Shown in pieces: positions 42,801 through 52,271 of a DNA stretch of 64,000 nucleotides. Every line of letters begins with the position of its first letter. Position 1 is the first letter of the stretch. The notes beneath the pieces are model-generated. The model did not search any database, had not been told where the DNA came from, and saw only the letters and a program-made list of their open reading frames with translations. A program made the translations under genes and the position numbers. Source of the stretch: Timema cristinae (taxonomy: Eukaryota > Arthropoda > Insecta > Phasmatodea > Timematidae); the NCBI GenBank assembly GCA_039000515.1, contig JBCFYV010000554.1:1-64000 (forward strand), in the 5' to 3' direction.

Positions 42801-43105
42801 TCATTCAAAAGGCCAGGAGTCACGATAGTGACTCCGTACTCTAACACAAATATAGCCCTTTCACAGGCGGCGTAGCTTGGCATCAGAGTCAAGGTAGAAA
42901 TGTCCTGCGTCGGGCTACAAAAACCACACACCTGTAGTATTCTACAGGCTCATTTCATCTGTTCCATTTCATCAGGTAAACAAGTTCATTCGCGAGGTTA
43001 AGAGTCATGACAATGACTCGGTACTCAAACAACAAATCAGCCCTTTCATAGACAACCTGGCGTGGCATAACTGTCAAGTCAGATGTTCTATGTCGGGCAA
43101 CAGCC
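42801..43105. repeat. Two diverged ~120-bp copies, 185 bp apart
   Basis: Copies at about 42,801-42,920 and 42,986-43,105 share TCATTC, a central hairpin, CAGCCCTTTCA/TAGCCCTTTCA, a GGCAT motif and GTCGGGC. The hairpin is GGAGTCAC-GATA-GTGACTCC in copy 1 (42,816-42,835) and GAGTCAT-GACA-ATGACTC in copy 2 (43,002-43,019): the stem is kept with a compensated pair. Confidence 0.6.
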
Positions 43106-43239
43106 GAACGGCAAGCATTTTTTTCAGTGGTGACCCAACCCTAGCGAACCACCTTTATGAAAGAGCATAATAAACCATCTTTATTCGTTTGAAAGAGCAT
43201 TTCATCGTCACTCCCTATCCTCCCACGACTATCCCCGAC

Positions 43240-43392
43240 CTCCCACCGCGACTCCGTGTTGCCGGGACAGTTATCCTGCCTCCCACCGCGACTCTGTGTT
43301 GCCGGGACTGTTCCCCTGCCTCCCACCACGACTCCGTGTTGCCGGGACAGATCCTTACCTCCCACCGCGACTTCGTGTTGCCGGGACTCTGA
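43240..43392. repeat. 40-bp minisatellite, four copies
   Basis: Copies start at about 43,240, 43,280, 43,320 and 43,359. Each holds CTCCCACCGCGACTC (or CCACGACTC) and CGTGTTGCCGGGAC. Confidence 0.9.
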
Positions 43393-43428
43393 CCTATCAC
43401 CCTGAAACCTTGACCGACCCTTCCGACG

Positions 43429-43880
43429 GTGAACCCACGGGATGGGATACACCCGCCGCGCCGGCAAGGCCCACCGACAAAAGACCTTAAGGAAGACGAC
43501 GACCACAACGAAACAATACTCCACCCGTGGACCCATCTAATACGATCACCAGACCCCCGAACGTCAACACTCCGCTCCAGCAATCGTCAAGAGTCCCTGC
43601 ACCCGAGCTGGCCAACTCCTCCCCTCGTCTTCCCCTTTCACCCACCATCCGACCCCCACCTACTCCGATTTCCCCCTTCAGCCCTGAGGGTTACCATCTT
43701 CACGCCCTGGCCACACCAGAACCCGCCTATGTTTTCTCCCACATCTCCCTTCCCTACCCCCAATCCACTGGACCCGCGAGATCGACGCATGGAAATCAAG
43801 GTCGCCCGGAAACTGGACTTCGACCAGCTAAACCACCAGTTACCCCTGAAGTACCAGTGAGAGGGATAACAACCGGGTAA
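43429..43880 (+). other. Proline-rich overlapping open frames, uncertain
   Basis: Two overlapping frames (43,429-43,860 and 43,527-43,880) are rich in Pro, Ser and Thr. About 300 bp upstream, TTTTTTCAGTGGTGACCC (ending near 43,137) resembles the end of an LTR followed by a primer-binding region. This could be a scrap of an LTR-retroelement leader and gag N-terminus, but no zinc knuckle, protease or pol follows. The evidence is weak. Confidence 0.2.
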
Positions 43881-44500
43881 AAAAAACTTTGCCTTTTATC
43901 CATCGCTGTGATTTAATTATGTGTGCGAATCAACTATCCAGACGGCGCTGGCTACTTGAAAGTAAATATCTTCCCACTGTGGTATTTATTGTGGGAATGG
44001 CGGTTCTGAAGCATTAAAACGATTGATACACTCCCCCATTTAACTACATCTCGAAGCTACGACATTTATTGTTAATATAATTTCCGAGATATGAAAGTTA
44101 AAATACGATAAGAGTTTTTAATTTGTTAGGGACACTCCTTTGCCTTTGAGCCATATTTTATGGTCACCGTACATTAAATAAACTAAACCAAAATGTATGT
44201 AAAACTTATTAGAGGGGGGGGGGGATAGATGCTGTCACTTGTAATCTCTTTTGGACGAGACGTTCCAGCCCTTTAAGTTCTGGATCATCAAATCAAAATA
44301 ACTACACTCCAGATTTCATAGGAAGACCTACTTACTATTGTGGTATTAAGAACTCGAAAGTTGATTGCCGCACTTGTAAAAGAACGCTACGTACCTTTCT
44401 ATCTTCAGCTAGTTCTATACAGTTCAATCTATTACACTCCATATTAACGCTAACATTGTTAAATGGATGTTAAGTGTGGGTTTGTCTGGAGAAACACAAT
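43881..44500. other. Non-coding, no feature recognised
   Basis: Ordinary sequence with a G12 run near 44,214. No gene seen. Confidence 0.35.
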
Positions 44501-44800
44501 AGCAAGATGAATGCGGTTGGAATGACATATCTAAGAAATTGTTGTGGAAACACCCGTCTAAAAAGATACAGTAATGAATGGGTGCTGAAGTAGTGAGGTT
44601 TGAAAGAGAATCCAATGGGTCAATGTGAAAGAAGAGTGATTTTAGTGACGGAAGAGAGTGTGGATCAAAAGGAAGGGAGAGGCCATGTAAGACGTGGCTA
44701 AATGTTGTAGATACATGTGTGAAAAGGAGAAACATTAGGAGTTTTAAGAATAAAATAGCATGTGTGACTCGGTGTATGGATTTTGTCGAAGAGAGGGGAG
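44501..44800 (+). pseudogene. LINE C-terminal remnant, plus strand
   Basis: With two frame changes it reads KMNAVGMTYLRNCCGNTR, RYSNEWVLK, then GRPCKTWLNVVDTCVKR and CVTRCMDFVEERG. Many arthropod LINE pols end with a comparable series (VEM.FLR..CGVTR.DR.RNE, then GRP.KTW.DGV..AC..RG). Only this tail is readable; the reverse transcriptase core is gone. The clade is not assigned. Confidence 0.5.
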
Positions 44801-44879
44801 TGTGTGGAGAAAGTTAGTGAGGATGGATTAAATACGGAGTTGTTTTCTGAGCCATGTGCTTCGTTTATTGCTTACCCCG

Positions 44880-46285
44880 CAAAGGAACGGAGTGATTAGG
44901 TATATACTCTTATGTACGTCCACCAGGTCCATTCTAATGTTATCCTCCCATCTGTGTCTAGGTCTTCCCAATTGTCTCTTCCCATTGGGCTTAGCCTACC
45001 AGTCAGTACCCTGAACAAGGTTCTAAAATCTCCCATTCACACTTAATGTGCTGCCCACCGTAATCTGCGAGACTTGGTTATCCTAACGATGTCTTGTGAT
45101 GAGTACAGCGTATGTAGCTCATCATTATGTAACCTCTTCCACTACCCAGTATCCTCATCCCTTTTTGGACCAAATATCTCTTTAAGCACGTTGTTTTCAA
45201 ACACCCTAAATTGATTTTCGTCATGTAAGCTAAGAGACCAGGTTTCACGTGAACCCGTAGAAAACAACTGGTAGAATTGTTACGTATATTCTGAGTTTTA
45301 CATTCCTTAAAAGCAGGTGGGAGGTTGACAACTAACTGTTATTGTTATTAGCACCGCGTCTTACTACCCGTTCGGGTTATACGCACTTACGCTAATGTGT
45401 AATGGTAGGGTGATTGTGAGATGAAATGAAGGACCTACAGTTTAACGTGGAATCCGAACCACGGTGGAGGCCTGGCATTCCCCACATTCACAAGATGTCT
45501 TGTCAGAGGTGAAGGAAGTGTTCGGTAATCAGATAAATCTGTGCCGGGACCGAGAATTGAACCCCGGCCGCCAGCACAGAAGTCTGGCACCTTACCCCTA
45601 GACCGCCAGGTCACCGACAACTAACTGACCTAATAGTATATTCATTTGCCACGTGTATTATATTTTTTAATTTCCACTCTAATGTTGTTATAGCTAGTTA
45701 AATTTTTCCTAAATATTTAAACTCATTAACCCTGTCAAATGATATGTTGTTCGCAAATATCTAAATTATCGTCCTCAATCTGTGTCTTTTGAGCCTTCAC
45801 TTCTATAACTATCTTCTTGCTAGCCTCCAGTAAAATGGCTGCATTTCTTGCTACACCTTCCTTACTATTGCACATCAGAGCTAAATTATTTATGTATCCT
45901 AATAGCTGCATTGTACCGTTCAACGTCAACCCTCGCCTACTCTCATGCATTACCCTAATAATAGGTTAGATTAGAAAGTAATGAGGAAAGAATATCTACT
46001 TGTTTCAACCAATCATGTATTTCGAAAGTATCTGATAGTTTCATTAAACCCTTACCCTGCCCCGCGTAACAGTCAAACATACCTCAATTAGCTTGACAGA
46101 TTTTTTTGGGCTATCCCAAACTTAGATAAAATTTCATATTTAAAAAAAAACTGAATCATATGCCTTTTAAAATCTATGAAGGTCGGAAAATTCTTGGAAA
46201 ATACAAATATATTTTTTGTGGACAAATATGATAATATTGATAATAAGTGACAGCTGCATATAACATGACTTGACATATGAATAGA
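44880..46285 (-). pseudogene. Decayed LINE reverse transcriptase, minus strand, split by a SINE
   Basis: Reading from 46,285 downward on the minus strand: PTFIDFK (motif A start), FGIAQKN, then MQLLGYINNLALMCNSKEG (motif C; the expected YADD is YINN, so inactive), LLEASKKI, VNEFKYLGK, a SINE insertion, LLLRNVKLRIYVTILPVV, LRWAAH and, ending near 44,915, GRPRHRWEDNIRMDL. This series matches the reverse-transcriptase/C-terminal segment of a LINE type abundant in arthropods. Numerous stops and frameshifts are present. The endonuclease domain is not visible. Confidence 0.75.
45339..45615 (-). mobile_element. SINE family 2 copy in the LINE relic, perfect 12-bp duplication
   Basis: Full-length minus-strand copy. 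The tail side reads TTATTAGCACCGCGTCTTAC and the head ends CCGCCAGGTCACC. GACAACTAACTG is present at 45,327-45,338 and at 45,616-45,627. The SINE is much younger than the LINE it interrupts. Confidence 0.95.
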
Positions 46286-46640
46286 TGAATGTAGATCTAG
46301 TACATGTTTTAACAGCCATAAGGCATTTCCTATGCAAATGAGAGTGTAACAACACTTTCCATTACACTTTAGACCAACCGGGTTTGGCAATTGGTTCATA
46401 TCGCGGCTATCTTCAGTCGAGCGCGTAGCAAGACTACACCGTCAATAAAAGTCAAGCTTTGAGTCTTTTAAACTCAAAAATATGTCAAGTACTTCAAATA
46501 ATAATTACGTACGACCAAGTTGCCTTGATTAATCATAGCCGGTAATATTACAAGAAGTTTTAAAAGCTTATCATAAAAAATTACATTTTAATTATTCTAT
46601 ATTTTTAATATAAAGTTGTAACGAGTTACATCAAATATCA
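46286..46640. other. Non-coding, no feature recognised
   Basis: AT-rich sequence between the LINE relic and the GC-rich block. Nothing supported. Confidence 0.3.
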
Positions 46641-47790
46641 ATGGGTCAACACTCACCAACCCGGGGGCCGCTCTCGGAAGACCATCGCACAGCACAAAAA
46701 TCACTATCACTGACCTCCGCTTTCCGAAGTAATTCTGAACTGACTGAGCGACGCGCCCGACTTGACCATCTGCAAGAGCCGAACACGTGTCCAGCCAGCC
46801 GAAGAAAGAAGAAAGTTCCGTCTCCGGTCGCGCGCAGCGTCTAGGCGCTTTCATATTGTTCTCGAAGCAACGCGTCCCTTCCATTGTTATGTTACTCCTA
46901 CCTTCCATCTCCTTCTATCCTGCCCCCACTCTGAGAACTGTATTTTGTATATATGCGTCTACGCCGGGGACGTAAGGGCACTTACTACCCCACATTCTTG
47001 CGAATAAGAGGTGAGAGCGGCGACCTAGGTCTTGGGGATTATTATAAATATATCAAAATTACGGTTTCGGCGTCATGGGGGGGTATACTTGTCAAAATTA
47101 TCTTTCTGGTTCTTAAAACCTTATTATTATTGTTGAAACTTGCAATGCCATGCGCTTACCGCGGCATGTAGAGAGGCCGTCGCCCTTCGTCACCCGCCTA
47201 AATTTGGGGTCCAAACCCAAACTTTATTTGATAGTTATTTGAGTAAATTGTTCTATATGGTTAGAGCACTGAAAGTTTGCCTGTGCGCCTGGGTTTGAAA
47301 CCCGACTTGTAATAATTCACATATTATTTATCTGAGTTTAAACTCAGCTTTATTTATCGGATTAAATACTGGAGGTGATTAAGTTACTTAGCTTACTTTT
47401 GCATTTGGGGCTCATTGGATTGGAGTGACGCCATGTTTGCTTCATGCGTCTTTATATGTTAATGTTAAACTTGGCGCGGTAACTGATGCGCGGGGGCTAC
47501 GGTTATGCCGTACATCCTATTCTGTATATAATACTAGCAGGTTAAACGACCAAGGAACTAAGGATCATAAATGTTAGCATCCCGAACTGGGAGTTGTTAT
47601 TTGATTTTGGGCCCGACACGTTAGTGTCGTTTTTGGACTCCCCTAAGCAGGTTTAACGTTTGTTTACTAATGTTATCTCATAGGGTCCGATGGTTAATGG
47701 AGATGTGCGCTTCACGCACGGATTGTGTCTTCTTAATTATTGTAATATTGTTGTTTTTTTCTCAATAAAATTTATTATGTTAAACTAGTA
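46641..47790 (+). promoter_or_regulatory. Promoter-like block; possible solo LTR
   Basis: The GC-rich part (46,641-47,030) contains a TATATAT box at 46,948-46,954 and, about 60 bp later, AAGAGGTGAGAG, which could be a splice donor. An AATAAA signal sits at 47,764-47,769. CGACAC-GTTA-GTGTCG near 47,618 is a perfect hairpin. The TATA-to-AATAAA arrangement resembles the block at 21.1-22.6 kb. No LTR ends or coding frame were established. Confidence 0.25.
47258..47318 (+). other. tRNA-like A/B-box pair
   Basis: TGGTTAGAGCAC (A-box-like) and GGGTTTGAAACCCG (B-box-like) are about 30 bp apart. A full tRNA cloverleaf cannot be formed, so this may be a tRNA-derived repeat fragment rather than a tRNA gene. 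Confidence 0.3.
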
Positions 47791-48112
47791 ACTTTCCTGC
47801 CTGATTTTCAGTCTTCCTCACCCTTTGGATATTAAGGGGAGGGGTTGCAAAGTTAGGGACATAATCATTTGAGGAGAGATTGAATTTAAGGAATACATAA
47901 TATGTACAGAAAAAAATCTTAATCAAAGTATAGAAATGCTGAATAATCATTGGAACTTTGATAAGTTTAGATAGGTACACAAAACTGTTTTTTTTACCCC
48001 TGGTATAGAATCTAGATAACAACATTGTAAAACTATTTGAAGCCTTGGTAAAGTTGTCAGAGAGGAATTTGTGAAGCTTTGTTACGTTGCTAGAGAATTA
48101 AACACCACCAAT

Positions 48113-48324
48113 CACTGAGTGAACCTAATCAGTGGGAACGGGAACTAGAAACCAGTCTCATAATTAGACTGGGCACGTTTAAAGTGCAGTGCTAAACTAA
48201 ATACAGGACGACACTTACCACTGAGTGAACCTAATCAGTGGGAACGGGAACTAGAAACCAGTTTCATAATTAGACTGGGCACGTTTCAAGTGCAGTGCTA
48301 TACTAAATACAGGACGACACTTAC
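48113..48324. repeat. Tandem duplication, 2 x 106 bp
   Basis: CACTGAGTGAACCTAATCAG begins at 48,113 and 48,219; both copies end with GGACGACACTTACC. Only a few substitutions separate them, so the duplication is recent. Confidence 0.95.
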
Positions 48325-48540
48325 CTAGACCATAATGCACTGGACCAGTTTCATGGACTGCGTACGCCTCCCAATCTCGCATATGAAATTGGACCATCTC
48401 ATTCAGTCTGGTTTTTCCAGTGATGAAGATGTCGGGGTTCAAATCTTGGCCAAATGTACCGATGGTATTTTCTTTCTTACATGGTTTACCACTCTCAAAC
48501 TACGCAAAGGCTACTCATGGCACGGATGGGGGTAAACGTA
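48325..48540 (+). mobile_element. SINE family 1-like fragment, strongly diverged
   Basis: GATGAAGATGTCGGGGTTCAAATCTTGG (written here as two joined words, GATGAAGATGTC and GGGGTTCAAATC) matches the B-box segment, and CATGGTTTACCACTCTC matches the body. The head and 3' tail are not clear. Confidence 0.4.
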
Positions 48541-49734
48541 TGAGGAAAAGAGTTTTTGACTGTTTAAACTCTCTTGCGAGCTTATTTATTTGACCATTAT
48601 TTTGCTCTATGTTCATATTTATATCTCTCGGTGAATTGCCTTTTGCTTATATTTTTCATTTGTACTTTTTAATCTACAGTAGTTTTAATTCTCTCCCCCA
48701 CTGTTTATTACTGATGCTTACCTAACATTAATAAAAGTATCAATCTTCTTAACCTCAACTCATTGACAAAGACAGCGCCCTACATTTCCTCAAAATTACG
48801 TCACAATTATTAGACAGTGAGATTATGAAGAACATCATCCTAGATTTCTTCAATGTCAAATCACAAATCATCGCGACGATACAAAATTTAAACACGATGA
48901 AAACCAGATCAATTACACCTTCTCTTTCATCTTACTCTTATTCCTGTTATAATTTCAAATTGTCATTCAGTATTCCTTTGAAGATTTAGGGAATCGCACC
49001 TTTCTGGCCGGACACAATCAAAGAAAAGAGAGAGAGAAAAAAAAGAAATAAGGAAAAAACTCTTTCAAGTGACTCTTGGATGCTTTTCCCCGCTTTCCCG
49101 CCCTCTTCTTTTCCTTGTTTCCCCACCCTCGAGTCACACCACTTACACTTGCCGCTGATTGTGAAAACCCCCTCAAACCTTTGAAGTCGTCGTTGAAAGT
49201 TGAGACCGCTCGAATGGTTTGTCATGCTCTCCACACAAAAGCAATTGCAATTTTTTTTTGTTTTGTTATTGAAGAGGCAAGGTTGGTAGTACTGTATGTC
49301 GAGGCGATGTATCCATCAAGGTGTGAGGTAAAAATCAAAATAAAAGTAGGGTTCAAAACAAAGCGTCAAAAGAGTTATTTTAATCTGACGGGAGTTGTTT
49401 TTCACGGCAGGAAATTTGCATCTACTAACAAGTTCCAATACAGTTGGATTATATTTGACGCCCCAAATTTGGGCGATTAAAAGAGTCGCGTAATGACAGG
49501 TCGAATGAATTATAATATTCATGAATATGAAACAAGAAACTGCGAACAGATAATTCGTCATTTGTTGGGGGGTGATTATAAAGTCTGGCTCGTGTCCAAC
49601 AAATTTAGAGTTTATGAAGATTTAAGGTTGTGCCTACCTTTTTTGATTTTAATATTAACGTTAACATTATATTTAAGTTTTGTGGGGAAATCGTTGTACT
49701 TTCTGGAACAAATATTGTTGGAAGCCTTCAGGTT
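48541..49734. other. Non-coding, no feature recognised
   Basis: Opposing short frames at 48,986-49,234 and 49,076-49,480 overlap and show no domain. Nothing else supported. Confidence 0.35.
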
Positions 49735-50046
49735 CGGCCAGACTGACAAGCGTGCGAGCGAGCGACTGGGTTGCCAAACTAGTGAGCGAGCGCGCGCGTA
49801 ATTAGCAGACCCTAGTTCATTAGAGAAGATGTATCTGTCAAAGACACTTGGTATATCTCTGCTCCTCAAAATGCTTACAGCAAATATTGTGTATTTATGA
49901 AAAATAACAAAGTAGGAGTGCATCCAATTAATGAATTGAGAAATGTATATGGTGAGTTCCACCATCTATACAGACAACTGATGACGCAATCAAACCCACG
50001 TAGCATCTACTTCCTTCCGTGACGTAATTTTAGGGGGGGTCAAGTA

Positions 50047-50329
50047 TTGATTGATTGATTATTAGCACCGCGTCTTACTACCCATTCGGGTTATACGCAC
50101 TTACGCTAATGTGTAATGGAAGGGTGATTGCGAGATGAAATGAAGGACCTACAGTTTAACGTGGAATCCGAACCACGGCGGAGACCTGGCATTCTCCACA
50201 TTCACAAGAAGTCTTGTCAGAGGTGAAGGAAGGGTTTGGTAATCAGATAAATCTTTGCCGGGACCGAGGATTGAACCCCGGCCGCCAGCATAGAAGTCTG
50301 ACACCTTACCCCTAGACCACCAGGTCACC
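50047..50329 (-). mobile_element. SINE family 2 copy
   Basis: Full-length minus-strand copy from the TTATTAGCACCGCG tail side to the head ending CCACCAGGTCACC. GGGGGGGTCAAGTA occurs at 50,033-50,046 and ends again at 50,351 as the likely target-site duplication; the right copy is preceded by a longer G run. Confidence 0.9.
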
Positions 50330-50402
50330 GGGGGGGGGGGGGGGTCAAGTAGGTAGTGACGAGACGATTCGGTAACATTGCAAATATTTTTAGTGTACTG
50401 AA

Positions 50403-50723
50403 TAATAATAATAATATTTAACACCACGTCTTACTACCCGTTAGGGTTATATGCTTTAAGTAATAATAATATAATAATATTAGCACCGGTCTTACTACCC
50501 GTTTGGGTTATATGCTTTAAGTACTAATTACTCTAATGGATTAGGAATTTGGAAAGTTGAATTAGAGAAAGTGAACCCGCATTTGCGTGGAGGGAGAGTG
50601 AAAAACCATTTAGGAAAAACCACCCCCAGTTCACCCGACCGAGATTCGAACCTCGATCTCCCCGTCCTCAGCAGTCGAGCTCAACACGACAACCGCGTTA
50701 GCCAACTACGCCACCGAGGTGGG
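50403..50723 (-). mobile_element. SINE family 1 copy with doubled 3' end, 14-bp duplication
   Basis: Minus-strand copy with the full head (GCCAACTACGCCACCGAGG, complement) and body. TTTAGTGTACTGAA at 50,389-50,402 and 50,724-50,737 is a perfect target-site duplication. Inside it the 3'-terminal ~60 bp occur twice (50,403-50,460 and 50,461-50,520), each with its own repeat tail and ACCC/GGGT stem. This is the best-preserved family 1 copy in the window. Confidence 0.93.
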
Positions 50724-50756
50724 TTTAGTGTACTGAAGTGTTTTAAAATCAGTTTA

Positions 50757-50860
50757 ACCGCACCAGTGGTGTAATGGTGCGTTGCACTCGATAGCTGTTG
50801 ACTGCGAGGCAAAGGTTCGAATCTTGGCTCAGTGAACTGAAGGTGATTTTTACAACTTAT
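50757..50860 (+). mobile_element. tRNA-like SINE head, different type
   Basis: CCAGTGGTGTAATGGTGCG (A-box-like) and AGGTTCGAATCTTGG (B box) are followed by CAGTGAACTGAAGGTGATTTT, which is like the family 1 body start. The sequence then diverges. It is possibly a 3'-truncated SINE with another tRNA head. Confidence 0.5.
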
Positions 50861-52271
50861 TTATTGTTGTGGTTTTTTCATATTCTCTCCAAATTAATGG
50901 TGATTCTTATTGGTAAAGGCCTGCTTTGATAATATTGAAGTATTTTGACATATCGGTTTTACATGTATATATACATATAGGTATGATTTATGATATTACC
51001 AATTAATATAGGCCGTTAGTAGCAAGTGTGCTAGACCTATAGTATTACAAATGTAAAAATGAGGAGTTTTCCTAGCACTCAATTAATCAACATACAATAT
51101 TGCCTAGCGCCTGTAAACTAGACTGTACCGGGTCGACCGCGCTGACTCGCAAAATAGAACCAGTTCTATCTTCCAATCGCGCTCGCTCAGTCTGGCCGCC
51201 CCCTTACACGTTATTTTCATAGTTATATAAATCACTTTGGTGCTTTTATTGAAGTTTTTCTGCCAAAACCCTAAAACTTCAATAAGTGTGTGTAGCATTT
51301 TTATGTAACAATGAAAATATTGTCTCCTACTTTGTTGTTTATTATTTCAAAAACCAAACAAAGTGTTTTTCCCACAAATATAAAATGCTAAAACTAATGT
51401 TAGCTTAGTACACGCGTGCTCAATGTAGAAGTGCTGGGAACGCAAATTAGGGACAGTATTTGTGCAGATTTTATATCAAAACGTTTTTTTATCAAAATAA
51501 ATAAAATATTGCCCCAGAAGAAACATGAGTTTTATTTTCTTTTCATGATGATATTAACAGCTGTTGATGAATATCTGTCATGAGCATAGCGGCACTGAAT
51601 CTGAAAATTTAAATGAAGAGAAAAAGTTGTCATTAAATTCCAGGGCTCTCTTGGCAGATGCTCAACAAATTCTATGAAGCAATATTTGATTTATTTTGAC
51701 TAAAGAATATTTTGATATGAAAATTGCAACAAAAAACTGCCTTTTTTCTCACGTTCCCTGCATCTCCACATTCAGGAGGAAACATAAATTTCATAGATAA
51801 GTTGAATAATGTAGACGTTTAAAATCGTGCGTTATTTAAGAGTCCTCTCAACCTATGGCTAGCACCTAACTTAGGTAAGTGCACGGGTGTCATTGGTGGG
51901 AGAGGACCCGGGGGGTGGGGGGGGCGGACACGCCCCCTAATAATCTACTTGGATATAAAACTTTTAACCAAGTACTGAATTTGAGAAAAACTTGTTTTTC
52001 ACGGTCGGGATGAATCAATTTCAATATAAAAAATGCTATAGTAAAAACATATTTTTTGTTAATAATATAACTTCGTATATATTTTTACTGCTTGGCTTCT
52101 CAGTTGACAATGACTGGCACTTTACTTTCTAAGTTCCAAGAATCATTAGAAAAACCCACCAGTCATTTAAATATTTGTCCTGGAAATAGTGCTTTATTCT
52201 TCCCAAACCCTCCGTTTTCCTAGAAGGAATTATATACTTAGTGTTTTCTCAATATTTTCAATGATTAGTTC
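50861..52271. other. Non-coding, no feature recognised
   Basis: AT-rich; a short G-rich patch lies at about 51,900-51,950. No coding feature. Confidence 0.35.

Larger units (their letters stand above)
49735..51196. repeat. Possible inverted arms enclosing two SINEs
   Basis: CGGCCAGACTGA followed by CGAGCGAGCG near 49,737-49,768 is matched in inverted orientation by CGCGCTCGCTCAGTCTGGCC at about 51,177-51,196. The enclosed 1.4 kb holds two independent SINE insertions. It could be an old DNA transposon or coincidence. Confidence 0.3.

Noticed and set aside
49612..49965. 117-codon minus-strand frame
   Set aside because: No domain recognised, and it overlaps a plus-strand frame of similar length; most likely chance.
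50757..50835. Genuine tRNA gene
   Set aside because: A and B boxes are present, but the acceptor stem does not close and SINE-like sequence follows. The same holds for 15,690-15,760 and 47,258-47,318.
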